Notes: a model not told the origin generated them from the sequence alone. A stretch of 64,000 nucleotides of DNA from Streptomyces sp. NBC_00285 (GCF_036174265.1 NZ_CP108055.1:5022001-5086000); one strand, 5' to 3'; positions 54,271 through 62,716 are shown, counted from the first letter of the stretch. Numbers and translations are program-made.

Positions 54271-55005
54271 TCAGGGAAGAGCGCGCACGATGTCCAGTAT
54301 TTGCTCCATCGAGCCCACTACGACCTCGGCGCCCGCGTCTCTCAGCATCCGCTCCTTGGTCTCGTTACGCGCGTAGCCGAGGAACGAGACCCCGGCTTGC
54401 TGTGCGGCTTGGAGGTCGGTCGGGGCGTCGCCGATCATCAGGGTGACCGAGGGATCGGCGCCCATGGCCTTGATGGCCTCTTCCAGGCAGTAAGGGTTGG
54501 GCTTCATCAGGTCGAGGTCCTGGGTGCGGCCGTAGACGTACGGGAAGCAGTCCTTCAGCTCTCGACTCTCGACGTACGCCACTGCCGCGAGGGCGGCGTT
54601 GTTGGTGGTGATCGCGAATCTGACATCGCGCGAGGACCAAGTCCTGATCAACGGGTCGGCGTGCGGGGTGGGCATCGCCTTGGGAACGGCCCTCAACTCC
54701 CGCTGGGTGAGCCACTCCTCAAGTTCGAGGACCAGGTCGCTTCCCCTGCGCTGTTCATGGACCCTACGCAAGGGTTGATGGGAATCAAAGGCGGATCGTT
54801 CCTTCTCGGTCAGAAGGACGCCCATGCCCAACTGATCGATCTTGTCCACCAGTTCGTTGGCTATCTCATGAGCGGGATACCCCGCGAACAGGCGGCAGAT
54901 CGGCCCGTCCAGGTCCCAGAGCACATACCTGGCGGAGGTGACCAGTGATGCGAGTCGTGCTGTCTCTGCTGTCACCGGTTCAGTGTGCGTCGTCTCAGGA
55001 GTCAC
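54271..55005 (-). CDS. HAD-superfamily phosphatase, DevB type (copy 2)
   Basis: A 244-aa paralogue of the protein at 49397: motif [15 protein letters not shown], motif [18 protein letters not shown], Lys motif [19 protein letters not shown], motif [20 protein letters not shown]. All catalytic residues are kept. The first 35 residues match copy 1 exactly, the rest at about 80%. GTG start overlaps the upstream regulator stop by one base. Confidence 0.85.
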   Translation of the reverse strand: MTPETTHTEPVTAETARLASLVTSARYVLWDLDGPICRLFAGYPAHEIANELVDKIDQLGMGVLLTEKERSAFDSHQPLRRVHEQRRGSDLVLELEEWLTQRELRAVPKAMPTPHADPLIRTWSSRDVRFAITTNNAALAAVAYVESRELKDCFPYVYGRTQDLDLMKPNPYCLEEAIKAMGADPSVTLMIGDAPTDLQAAQQAGVSFLGYARNETKERMLRDAGAEVVVGSMEQILDIVRALP

Positions 55006-55897
55006 TAGGAGAGTGTCAGGTCCGTCGTGATGGTTTCCCAGAGGGCGTCGAACCACTTCTGCGACTGCTCGACGAACGCGGCGTCGCGGTCGCCGGCGCC
55101 CTTCTCGAAGGAGAAGAGGAGGGAAGCCGAGCCGAGGACGTCGTACATGTCGAGCATGCCACTGTCGGACATCTCCTCACGGCGCGTCACCATGTAGTAC
55201 GCGATCAACGCCTCCGAGTCGTTGAGGAGGTACAGCTTCACCGGCGGTGTGAACGGCAGCGCCCTGAACGTGACCTTGACGTCGATGCCGTGGGACGAGC
55301 GCAGGGCCTGGAGGTTGTGGCGCAGGACGTGGCCCTGGGCGTTGCGCTGGGTCAGCCAGCGCTCGTGGACCGGGTTGTCGTCCTGCGGGACCTCAACCGG
55401 GACGGGGAAGGCGAGAGTGATCTCCCGGGACGGCAGCAGGATGCGGACGTCGATCGACTCGGGGTGGATGGTGCCCTCGTGGATGAGGCGCAGCGGTTCG
55501 CCCAGGGCCACCATCAGCGTCTCGGCGGTGAGGCAGGCGGCGTCGATCCGGACGTTCGGGGCGGTGAAGGCCTCCGACAGGCGGGGGGCCAGGCCGACCA
55601 TCGTGGGCTGCGGCTCACCGGTCACCGGCACCCGCTCCGCGATCCGCGGCGGACTCCCCTTGCTCACGTTGCTGAGCAATCCGTCCTCCTGCAGCGCGCG
55701 CAGTGCCTGGCGGACCGCGCCCCGTTCCACACCGAACTCCTCCGCCAGTTCGGCCTGAGTGGGCAGGCGGTCGCCCGCCTTGAGGTCACCCGCGCGGATG
55801 CGGTCCCGCAGGGTGTCGGCGATTTCCTGGGGCGAGAGCCTTCTGCTGCCGTTCACTGCCACGTTCTCCTGAGTCACGACCAAACGCTACAACTCCA
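54927..55897. repeat. duplicated segment, copy 2 (devA-like and devB 5' end)
   Basis: Partner of 50053-51023. At the right side the match stops inside the promoter (AACTCCA), so copy 2 lacks the inverted repeat and palindrome present upstream of copy 1. Confidence 0.85.
55005..55877 (-). CDS. GntR family developmental regulator DevA-like (copy 2)
   Basis: A 290-aa protein identical to the regulator at 50131 except near the C-terminus (FEKGAGDRDAAFVEQSQKWFDALWE against FDQNAGQRDAAFVEESQKWFNALWE). Same winged helix and effector domain, so both copies should bind the same DNA. Its own upstream region is cut short at the duplication edge and lacks the palindromes. The HAD gene follows with a 1-base overlap. 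Confidence 0.85.
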   Translation of the reverse strand: MTQENVAVNGSRRLSPQEIADTLRDRIRAGDLKAGDRLPTQAELAEEFGVERGAVRQALRALQEDGLLSNVSKGSPPRIAERVPVTGEPQPTMVGLAPRLSEAFTAPNVRIDAACLTAETLMVALGEPLRLIHEGTIHPESIDVRILLPSREITLAFPVPVEVPQDDNPVHERWLTQRNAQGHVLRHNLQALRSSHGIDVKVTFRALPFTPPVKLYLLNDSEALIAYYMVTRREEMSDSGMLDMYDVLGSASLLFSFEKGAGDRDAAFVEQSQKWFDALWETITTDLTLS

Positions 55898-55938
55898 GTC
55901 AGCGCAGCCGAGTCCCGTGGAGAAGTCGACGAGAAGAA

Positions 55939-56598
55939 CTACGTCAGCAGGTCCTCCACCTGCGCCTCGCCCTCCCGGTACCGCCGGGTGATCTCCCCGC
56001 TGCACTCGTCCGCCGTCCGCTGCAGCCGCTGGCGTCGCCCGGACACCTGCTGCTCGTAGCGCACGAGCCGGCCCATCGCGGTGTTCAGCTCCAGGTCGGT
56101 GCGTGCGTCGAGGTCCGACAGTTCGACCTCGGCGAGCATCTCCGCGGCCAGGAGCCGGTACTTCTCGCTGTACGGCGTGCCCAGCGTGACGTGGCGTGCC
56201 GAGGAGCGGTGGCGGGCCGGGGCGTCCGTGAGGATCTCCGGGAGCCGCTCGAAGACCGACCCCTCGCCGGCGTCCTCGAAGGCCCCGGCGGCCGACGGGG
56301 ACCGGTGTGCCAGTTCCGCGCGGAGGATGTCGATACGGCCCTGCAACAGCCGTCGGACATAGCTGAGGTCCGCCTCGTCCCGCTGGGCGTCCCGGCGCAG
56401 GGTGCGCAGTTCGGGCAGGCTCAGCGCGGGGAGTTCGTGGTCGGGCGGCTCCGAGGGCAGCAGGCGGCTGTCCGTTCGCTGTGCGGGTGGCCGGGGTGCC
56501 TCCGGGGTCGCCCTGCGGGCAGCGCCCTGCGATCGCGGTGTCTCGGGGCCCGCCCCGCGGCCCGGCCCGGAATGATGCCCAGTACTCGGTGTGCTCAT
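55939..56598 (-). CDS. rsiG: RsiG, c-di-GMP-dependent anti-sigma factor for WhiG
   Basis: A 219-aa helical protein. The two RsiG signatures E-x3-S-x2-R-x3-Q-x3-D are both present and complete: EADLSYVRRLLQGRID in the first helix and EQQVSGRRQRLQRTAD in the second. These bind c-di-GMP and let RsiG hold the sporulation sigma factor WhiG inactive (known in S. venezuelae). The N-terminal 65 residues are disordered and Pro-rich. The ATG at 56598 follows AGAGGC. Its neighbours are developmental regulators. Confidence 0.9.
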   Translation of the reverse strand: MSTPSTGHHSGPGRGAGPETPRSQGAARRATPEAPRPPAQRTDSRLLPSEPPDHELPALSLPELRTLRRDAQRDEADLSYVRRLLQGRIDILRAELAHRSPSAAGAFEDAGEGSVFERLPEILTDAPARHRSSARHVTLGTPYSEKYRLLAAEMLAEVELSDLDARTDLELNTAMGRLVRYEQQVSGRRQRLQRTADECSGEITRRYREGEAQVEDLLT

Positions 56599-56777
56599 GC
56601 GCCTCTATCGTCCCCTCGACCGGCGTGTGGAAGCATCGTGCCACCCCAAGTGGCCGCTATGTGACCGAGTGCCCCCGAACGGCCCTGATCGGCCCTGATC
56701 GGCACCAGATGGGGGGTTAGGGATCAAAAGGCAAACCCGCGCACGGTCCCGTCCAAAGGGCCCGGCATGATGGCCGT

Positions 56778-57203
56778 ATGCGTGCAGTGGTGCAGAGGGT
56801 GGACGGCGCGAGCGTCGTCGTCGACGGTGAGACGGTCGGGGAGATCAACGGCGAAGGACTCTGTGTCCTCGTCGGGGTCACCCACGAGGACACCAAGGAG
56901 AAGGCGGCCCAACTGGCCCGCAAACTCTGGTCGGTTCGCATGCTGCAGGAAGAGAAGTCGTGCAGCGACATCGACGCCCCGCTGCTCGTGATCAGCCAGT
57001 TCACCCTGTACGGCGACGCCCGCAAGGGCCGCCGCCCCACCTGGAACGCCGCCGCTCCCGGTGACGTGGCCGAGCCCCTCGTCGAGGAGGTCGTCGCCCA
57101 ACTGCGCGCGCTGGGCGCGACGGTGGCCACCGGCCGCTTCGGCGCGCAGATGCGGGTGTCCCTGACGAACGACGGCCCCTTCACGGTCCTGCTGGAGATG
57201 TGA
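56778..57203 (+). CDS. dtd: D-aminoacyl-tRNA deacylase
   Basis: A 141-aa enzyme that removes D-amino acids (and Gly from tRNA-Ala) from tRNAs. [39 protein letters not shown], the SQFTL motif ([19 protein letters not shown]) and the Gly-cisPro-type end [21 protein letters not shown] (here NDGP). Standard length. Convergent with ygfZ. Confidence 0.95.
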   Translation: MRAVVQRVDGASVVVDGETVGEINGEGLCVLVGVTHEDTKEKAAQLARKLWSVRMLQEEKSCSDIDAPLLVISQFTLYGDARKGRRPTWNAAAPGDVAEPLVEEVVAQLRALGATVATGRFGAQMRVSLTNDGPFTVLLEM

Positions 57204-57228
57204 GTGGTCACGCCCCCGGGTGGCGGGC

Positions 57229-58194
57229 CTACGGCTCCACGATGACTTCCTGGGCCGCGGCCGTCGTGTCGACGACGAGCCGCGCGTCCAGCGGTACGTT
57301 CCGCTTGACCAGGGCGAGCGCCACCGGGCCGAGTTCGTGGTGCCGTGCGGACGTCGTCACGAAACCGATCTTGCGGCCGTCCGGCCCGTCGTCCGCGAGG
57401 CGGATGTCCGCCCCGGCGGGCGGCAGGTGCACCTCGCTGCCGTCCAGGTGGAGGAAGACCAGGCGCCGCGGCGGCTTGCCCAGGTTCTGGACGCGGGCCA
57501 CCGTCTCCTGCCCCCGGTAGCACCCCTTCTGCAGGTGAACTGCCGTGCCGATCCAGCCCAGTTCGTGCGGGATGGTGCGGTGGTCGGTCTCGAAGCCGAA
57601 GCGCGGGCGATGCTGCTCGACGCGCAGCGCCTCGTAGGCGAGCAGACCGGCCACGGGACCGGACTTCTCGGCGTACGACTCCAGGTCCGCACGCGGCAGG
57701 AAGAGGTCACGGCCGTACGGCGTCTCGCGTACGACGGCCCCCTCGGGAACCTCCGCGATGGAGCCGGCGGGGAGGTGGACGACCGCGAACTCGTCCGTGC
57801 GGTCGGCGACTTCGACCCGGTAGAAGAACTTCATCGACTCCAGGTAGGCGATCAGCGCGCCCTGGGTGCCGGGTTCGACGTGTGCCCAGACCGTGGTGCC
57901 GTCGTCGACCAGGTACAGGGCGTGCTCGATGTGGCCGTGTGCGGAGAGGACCAGTGCCTCGGTGGCCTGGCCCGTGGGGAGGTCGCTGACGTGCTGGGTG
58001 AGCAGCAGGTGCAGCCAGCTGAGACGGTCGTCTCCGCTGACGGACACGACCCCGCGGTGCGAGAGGTCGACGAAACCGGTGCCGCCGGCGAAGGCGCGCT
58101 GTTCTCGGAACAGGTCGCCGTAGTGCGCGGCCACGCCTTCGTCCACGCCCTCGGCGGGGACGGCGCCGGGCAGGGACAGCAAGGGGCTTTTCAT
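57229..58194 (-). CDS. ygfZ: YgfZ/GcvT-like folate-binding protein (Fe-S assembly)
   Basis: A 321-aa protein with GcvT fold. The YgfZ signature LQKGCYRGQETVARVQNLGKPPRRLVFL holds the conserved Cys. N-terminus FVDLSHRGVVSVSGDDRLSWLHLLLTQHVSDL is typical. YgfZ proteins help repair or mature certain iron-sulfur enzymes using folate. ATG 58194 is preferred to GTG 58200. It follows nur by 10 bp, so the two are cotranscribed. Confidence 0.9.
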   Translation of the reverse strand: MKSPLLSLPGAVPAEGVDEGVAAHYGDLFREQRAFAGGTGFVDLSHRGVVSVSGDDRLSWLHLLLTQHVSDLPTGQATEALVLSAHGHIEHALYLVDDGTTVWAHVEPGTQGALIAYLESMKFFYRVEVADRTDEFAVVHLPAGSIAEVPEGAVVRETPYGRDLFLPRADLESYAEKSGPVAGLLAYEALRVEQHRPRFGFETDHRTIPHELGWIGTAVHLQKGCYRGQETVARVQNLGKPPRRLVFLHLDGSEVHLPPAGADIRLADDGPDGRKIGFVTTSARHHELGPVALALVKRNVPLDARLVVDTTAAAQEVIVEP

Positions 58195-58204
58195 ATGCAC
58201 AAGC

Positions 58205-58648
58205 CTACGACTCGGTAGTTGAATTCTTGAGCTTGAGGGAACAGTCCTTGCAGCGGCCGAAGATCGCGAAGTGCTTCATGTCGGTCTCGAAACCGAAGCT
58301 GTCGCGCAGCTTCGCCGTGAACTCGGCGGCCACCTCGATGTCCGCCTCGATGACGTTCTCGCAGTCGCGGCAGACCAGGTGGATGTGGTGATGGCGGTCG
58401 GCCAGGTGGTACGTCGGCGCGCCGTGCCCGAGATGGGCGTGGCTGACGAGACGGAGCTCCTCCAGGAGCTCCAGGGTCCGGTAGACGGTGGAGATGTTGA
58501 CCCCCGACGCGGTTTTCTTCACTTCCGTGAGGATCTCGTCGGGGGTCGCGTGTTCCAGGGTGTCCACAGCTTCGAGGACAAGCTGGCGCTGCGGCGTCAG
58601 TCGGTAGCCGCGCTGCCTGAGGTCGCTCTTCCAATCGGTGCTCACCAC
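58205..58648 (-). CDS. nur: nickel-responsive Fur-family regulator Nur
   Basis: A 147-aa Fur-family protein nearly matching S. coelicolor Nur as I recall it: VVSTDWKSDLRQRGYRLTPQRQLVLEAVDTLEHATPDEIL, the DNA-binding helix NISTVYRTLELLEEL, the metal-site stretch HLADRHHHIHLVCRDC and GRCKDCSLK. Nur with nickel represses nickel uptake and the Fe-superoxide dismutase gene. The start GTG GTG at 58648 matches the known N-terminus. Upstream gene ends 16 bp before. Confidence 0.92.
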   Translation of the reverse strand: MVSTDWKSDLRQRGYRLTPQRQLVLEAVDTLEHATPDEILTEVKKTASGVNISTVYRTLELLEELRLVSHAHLGHGAPTYHLADRHHHIHLVCRDCENVIEADIEVAAEFTAKLRDSFGFETDMKHFAIFGRCKDCSLKLKNSTTES

Positions 58649-58664
58649 ACCGGGAAGTCTAGAA

Positions 58665-59240
58665 CTACTTGAAGAAAGCGATCCCGTCGTCCGGCATGTC
58701 GTCCGGGAGGGCCTTGGCCCAGCGTTCGACATCCTCCGGGGTGACGACCTTCTTCAGGTGGGCCGACATGTAGGGGCGCAGCTCGACCTCGGGGGTCTGC
58801 TTCTCGCCGACCCACATGAGGTCGCTCTTGACGTAGCCGTACAGGCGCTTGCCGCCGGTGTACGGACCGGAGGCGGCCGTACGGGCCACCGCGTCCGTCA
58901 CCAGGTCGATCTGCGGCTTCTGCTTGGCCAGCTCGCCGTACCAGATCTCGACGACGCCGTCGTCGCGGACCATCGTCACCTCGACCTTGCGGTCGGCGTC
59001 GATGCGCCAGAAGCCGTGCTCGGTCTCCAGCGGGCGGATCTTGTTGCCGTCGTTGTCCAGCACCCAGGTGTGGGAGCGGTACTCCAGGAAGTCCCGGCCG
59101 TCGTGGCCGAAGGTCACCTCCTGGCCGAAGTTGCACTTCTCCGAGCCCGGGAAGTCGTGGACGCCCGCGCCTGCCCAGTTACCGAGCAGGAAGACGAGCG
59201 GGACGAGGTCCTTGTGGAGGTCGGACGGGATCTCGATCAT
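58665..59240 (-). CDS. nitrobindin/FABP-like beta-barrel protein
   Basis: A 191-aa protein of the THAP4-like haem-binding (nitrobindin) family: PLVFLLGNWAGAGVHDFPGSEKCNFGQEVTFGHDGRDFLEYRSHTWVLD, GFWRIDADRKVEVTMV and late PEVELRPYMSAHLKKV with a His that could be the proximal haem ligand. Nitrobindins handle NO or peroxynitrite chemistry. Placed between a tiny membrane peptide and nur in one transcription unit. Confidence 0.88.
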   Translation of the reverse strand: MIEIPSDLHKDLVPLVFLLGNWAGAGVHDFPGSEKCNFGQEVTFGHDGRDFLEYRSHTWVLDNDGNKIRPLETEHGFWRIDADRKVEVTMVRDDGVVEIWYGELAKQKPQIDLVTDAVARTAASGPYTGGKRLYGYVKSDLMWVGEKQTPEVELRPYMSAHLKKVVTPEDVERWAKALPDDMPDDGIAFFK

Positions 59241-59263
59241 GAGTGGCAGTTCCTAGACGGGGG

Positions 59264-59362
59264 TCAGCGCTGGCCCTGGTACAGCTTCTTCACGGTCAGT
59301 CCTGCGAAGGCGAGAACGCCGACGCAGACCAGGACCAGCAGGGCTTCGAAGAAGATCTCCAC
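59264..59362 (-). CDS. 32-aa single-helix membrane peptide
   Basis: GTG start with AGGAG 7 bp upstream. One membrane helix, FFEALLVLVCVGVLAFAGLTV, followed by a positively charged end KKLYQGQR. The short length, good ribosome site, and position 23 bp before the nitrobindin-like gene support a real gene. I believe similar peptides are conserved in Streptomyces at this place. Function unknown; it may anchor or tune a partner. Confidence 0.75.
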   Translation of the reverse strand: MEIFFEALLVLVCVGVLAFAGLTVKKLYQGQR

Positions 59363-59464
59363 GGGGTGCTCCTCGGATGAGCGTGGTGCGGTGCATGTAC
59401 ACGGGGCCGGGCCCCAGCTTACGCGGCCGGGGCCCGGCGAACTGCGCGAGGTTCCCCTACGGGG

Positions 59465-60466
59465 TCAGCCCAGCAGCTGGCTCTGCAGCGTCACCGTCTG
59501 CCGGAAGGGAACGGCGTTCGCGGCGCCCTTGCGGGACTGGACCACCAGGGCGAGGACATCACCGGCGCCTATGTAGGCGTGGCGGGCCTGCTCGGCACCA
59601 TACGGCTTGGACTCGACGTAGACGCTGGACGTGATGTCCTGGATCCGTGCCGCGTCCGGGAAACCGTCGTCGGAGACGGAGTCGGGGGCGTCGCGCAGTT
59701 CGTAGCCGGGGCTGCCGTACGGGGCGATGTCCTTGCCGAACAGGTCGTCCACGACGGCCGCGGTGTCGAACTGCAGCAGGTAGATCCGGGTGTGCGTGCC
59801 GTCCGGGGTGGTCCAGCCTCGGGCCGCGATGTGCCGCAGACCGTTCTCGGAGAGCTTCTTCCCCAGCTCGTCGCGGTCCTCCTTCTCCGCGTACTCCGCG
59901 AGGAGGTCCTTGGCCGGCAGCCAGCCGTCGGTTCCGCGCAGTGCCTTGTCGGCGGTCGCCCCCTTGGGTGCGGGCAGCACCAGGGCGCGCAGGTCGGCGT
60001 AGTGGCTGCCCGCCTTGTTGTCCGCGGCGAGCGGTCCCGGGCTGCCGGAGGGCAACGGCGCCTTCGTCAGCGTCGGGTACTCCCACCGCCCGTCCGACAC
60101 CGTCGACAGCCCCGGTACGTCCGTCCGCGCCATCCCCGAGATCCCGTACGCCGTCCCGCCCCCGACCACCGCGAAGGTGAGCAGGGCGGCGGTCCAGCGG
60201 AGGGTTGCCCGGAGGACGCGGCGGTCCTTGAGGGCGCGGGGGGCGCTTTCCGGCGCGGTCTCGGATGCGGGCGCGGGCGCGGGAACGGCTTCCGGCACGG
60301 ACCCCGACTCCGGCGCGGGCGCGGGCGCGTCCGCCACCTCGGTCTGCCAGGCCTCGACCAGCGGACCCGTCGCCTCTGCCTTCTCCGATCCGGTGGCCGG
60401 TGCCGGCGTCGTGGGTCGCTCGGGTCGCTCGGGTCGGTCGGTCTGTTCTTCCGTCTGCTCGGTCAT
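59465..60466 (-). CDS. single-pass membrane protein with large outer domain (third of three)
   Basis: A 333-aa protein. Residues 1-90 are cytoplasmic, Pro/Ala/Glu-rich; membrane helix ATLRWTAALLTFAVVGGGTAYGI (about 90-110); outer domain with DLRALVLPAPKGATADKALRGTDGW, THTRIYLLQFDTAAVVDDLFGKDI and a final DVLALVVQSRKGAANAVPFRQTVTLQSQLLG. Overlaps the upstream gene by 4 bp (ATGA). Its outer domain resembles those of the other two genes; family not recognised. Confidence 0.8.
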   Translation of the reverse strand: MTEQTEEQTDRPERPERPTTPAPATGSEKAEATGPLVEAWQTEVADAPAPAPESGSVPEAVPAPAPASETAPESAPRALKDRRVLRATLRWTAALLTFAVVGGGTAYGISGMARTDVPGLSTVSDGRWEYPTLTKAPLPSGSPGPLAADNKAGSHYADLRALVLPAPKGATADKALRGTDGWLPAKDLLAEYAEKEDRDELGKKLSENGLRHIAARGWTTPDGTHTRIYLLQFDTAAVVDDLFGKDIAPYGSPGYELRDAPDSVSDDGFPDAARIQDITSSVYVESKPYGAEQARHAYIGAGDVLALVVQSRKGAANAVPFRQTVTLQSQLLG

Positions 60467-61299
60467 ACCGACTCCCCCGGTTCCGCTATGCGGTCGAGCT
60501 GCTCGCGCAGGAGCATCGCGACCCCCCTCTGCTGCAGTGGCTTCGCGCTGTCCGCGGTGAAGGTGACCAGGACGTTGCCCTGCAGGGCGGAGCAGAACAT
60601 CGAGTCCAGCTTCACGTCGGCGTCCGGCGGCAGCAGATAGCAGCGGGCGTCCTTGTGGCCCTCGATCCGGGGCCCGTCACGCAGGGCATCGCCGAGCGCG
60701 TCGAAGAACTCGTTCTGGAACTTCGCGATCCCCCGGACCGCCGCCTTGTTGTCCAGCTGCGCCAGCTCGATGGTCACCGCGGCGGCCTTGTCCGTGTAGA
60801 CCGAGGAGAGCTCGTCGGTGCTGACGTAACTGCGCATCGCGATACCCGTGAGGCGCTGCTTGTCGATCTGCTTCTCCAACGCCTTGCGCTGCGTGCGGGG
60901 CAGCCCGCTCAGCGACTCCTTGCGCAGGGCGGCGGCCTGGTCACCGTTGAGGTGGGCGTCGTTTCCGTACTTCCCGATGTCGGGCCCGCGGCTCCATCCG
61001 TCGGCGCCGTACGGCACGAGCATCGCCGACAGCCCCGTCGCCGGTGCGGCCTTCGCCTTGTCGGTACCGGCCTTGGGAAACTTCCACACGGGGGCGCCCG
61101 CGTCGCGGTCGGCACCGTCGACGGTGATCACGGTGTAGCCGACCCCGGCGACCACCGCCACGGCCAGCACCACGGACCCGACGATCGCGGTGACACGGCC
61201 ACGACGGACCGGCTTCCTGGCGGGCGCCACGGGCTCGCTGGAGGCGGTGAGTTCGGCGGGGCCGACCTCACCCACCGGCTGGTTCTCGTTCTCGCTCAC
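60463..61299 (-). CDS. single-pass membrane protein with outer domain (second of three)
   Basis: A 278-aa protein with membrane helix GRVTAIVGSVVLAVAVVAGVGYTV (about 34-57) and an outer domain (GLSAMLVPYGADGWSRGPDIGKYGNDAHLNGDQAAALRKESLSGL..., DARCYLLPPDADVKLDSMFCSALQGNVLVTFTAD) with two Cys likely bridged. The GTG at 61299 overlaps the previous stop by 4 bp; a longer frame to 62031 only reads over the upstream gene. Function unknown. Confidence 0.8.
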   Translation of the reverse strand: MSENENQPVGEVGPAELTASSEPVAPARKPVRRGRVTAIVGSVVLAVAVVAGVGYTVITVDGADRDAGAPVWKFPKAGTDKAKAAPATGLSAMLVPYGADGWSRGPDIGKYGNDAHLNGDQAAALRKESLSGLPRTQRKALEKQIDKQRLTGIAMRSYVSTDELSSVYTDKAAAVTIELAQLDNKAAVRGIAKFQNEFFDALGDALRDGPRIEGHKDARCYLLPPDADVKLDSMFCSALQGNVLVTFTADSAKPLQQRGVAMLLREQLDRIAEPGESV

Positions 61300-62027
61300 A
61301 GCTTCTTCACCTGCCGCTCGGCCAGGTCCATGATCTTCGCCTTCGGGATGGGCTTGGTGTCGTAGACGAAGATCATCATGAAGATGTCCCCACGCCAGGC
61401 GACGGCCTCGGCGTTGTACTGCGGCAGATAGCCCGGTTTGGTGTCCGGCTTGGTGTGGACGTACGCCATGGCGTTTGTGCTCCCCGGCACCGTCCAGCTC
61501 TTGGTGCCGTCCACGGAGTCCTCGAAGTAGTTCTCGCCGTCGGCCGCGTCGGAGGCCTGCAGCGCCTCTTCCTGCCGGTACTGGACGAGCCGGATCTCGA
61601 CGCCATAGGTGCTGCCGACGTTCCAGCCCGTCTGGGCCGCGCGGCGGAACTCCTCGGAGACGAGGTCGCCGAACGCCCCGGCCGGCTTGTCGTACGTCTC
61701 CGCAAGCCCGGCCAGCGTCATCCAGCCGTTGTGGCTCACCCAGTCGCCGTCCTTGGCCCCGGCCGGCTTCTTCAGCAGCAGTTTCCGCAGGTCGCCGTCG
61801 GTCTTTACCCGGCGGTCCTCGGAGGCGGACAGCGGTTCGGGCGCCGGGCCCTTGGCCTGGGCGAGCGTCGGCTGGGAGAGCGAGGCCAGCTTCATCGGCT
61901 CGCGGTCGGCCTGGATCAGGTAGCCGGTACAGCTCCCGGCGACGACACCGAGTGCGGCCGCGGCGGCGATCAACAGTGTCGCGCGGCCCCGGCGGCGCGT
62001 AACGGCCGTCTCTTCGGGCACTTCCAT
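61296..62027 (-). CDS. single-pass membrane protein with outer domain (first of three)
   Basis: A 243-aa protein. N-terminal helix RATLLIAAAAALGVVAGSCTGYLI (residues 15-38), outer domain with VKTDGDLRKLLLKKPAGAKDGDWVSHNGWMTLAGLAETYDKP and AMAYVHTKPDTKPGYLPQYNAEAVAWRGDIFMMIFVYDTKPI. First gene of a three-gene coupled unit. Function unknown; its topology resembles extracytoplasmic sensor or scaffold proteins. Confidence 0.8.
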   Translation of the reverse strand: MEVPEETAVTRRRGRATLLIAAAAALGVVAGSCTGYLIQADREPMKLASLSQPTLAQAKGPAPEPLSASEDRRVKTDGDLRKLLLKKPAGAKDGDWVSHNGWMTLAGLAETYDKPAGAFGDLVSEEFRRAAQTGWNVGSTYGVEIRLVQYRQEEALQASDAADGENYFEDSVDGTKSWTVPGSTNAMAYVHTKPDTKPGYLPQYNAEAVAWRGDIFMMIFVYDTKPIPKAKIMDLAERQVKKL

Positions 62028-62207
62028 GCATCCCTCACAAAACGAGAAGCGCGCATTCCGTATGCGCGCTTCACAAGAGACTCCTGGTCAACACCCAGAG
62101 TTGTACGGAAGGTTGATCACGATCCGGCCACATCGGCAACGGCCACGACCTGGGCCCCGTCAGCGCGGACCCGTGGTCGCGACGGCCGTACGCACTACGC
62201 TGCCCGC

Positions 62208-62570
62208 ATGGCGAAGAAGCTCGTGATCAAGGTGACCGCCGGATCCGATGCCCCCGAGCGCTGTTCGCAGGCGTTCACGGTGGCGGCGGTGGCCGTGGCC
62301 AGCGGGGTGGACGTCTCCCTGTGGCTGACCGGGGAGTCCGCGTGGTTCGCCCTGCCGGGCCGGGCCGCCGAGTTCGAACTGCCGCACGCGGCCGCGCTGC
62401 CCGACCTGCTCGACTCGGTCCTCGCGGGCGGCCGGCTCACCCTGTGCACCCAGTGCGCGGCCCGCCGCGACATCACGGAGAAGGACGTCATCGAGGGCGT
62501 ACGGATCGCGGGGGCGCAGGTCTTCGTGCAGGAGGCACTCGCCGACGGGACGCAGGCACTCGTCTACTGA
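62208..62570 (+). CDS. DsrE/DsrF-like family protein
   Basis: A 120-aa protein of the DsrE fold: KLVIKVTAGSDAPERCSQAFTVAAVAVASGVDVSLWLTGESAWF, then LTLCTQCAARRDITEKDVIEGVRIAGAQVFVQEAL. The C-x-x-C in LCTQCAAR fits sulfur-relay or redox roles of this family. ATG 62208 gives the family length; longer frames are read-through. Nearby sulfur genes (63646-64000) make sulfur transfer plausible. Confidence 0.85.
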   Translation: MAKKLVIKVTAGSDAPERCSQAFTVAAVAVASGVDVSLWLTGESAWFALPGRAAEFELPHAAALPDLLDSVLAGGRLTLCTQCAARRDITEKDVIEGVRIAGAQVFVQEALADGTQALVY

Positions 62571-62716
62571 GCGGCGACTGAGCGGCCCCGCGGCCTGTCA
62601 CAGCTGATCGACAATTCGCGGGAGCCCTTACCCGGCAGGGTTAGTCTCACGATCGACGGCCACCCGTCCGTCGACCAGCCCGCCGCTCTGACCGCCGCCC
62701 CTGGGGGACCCACCGC

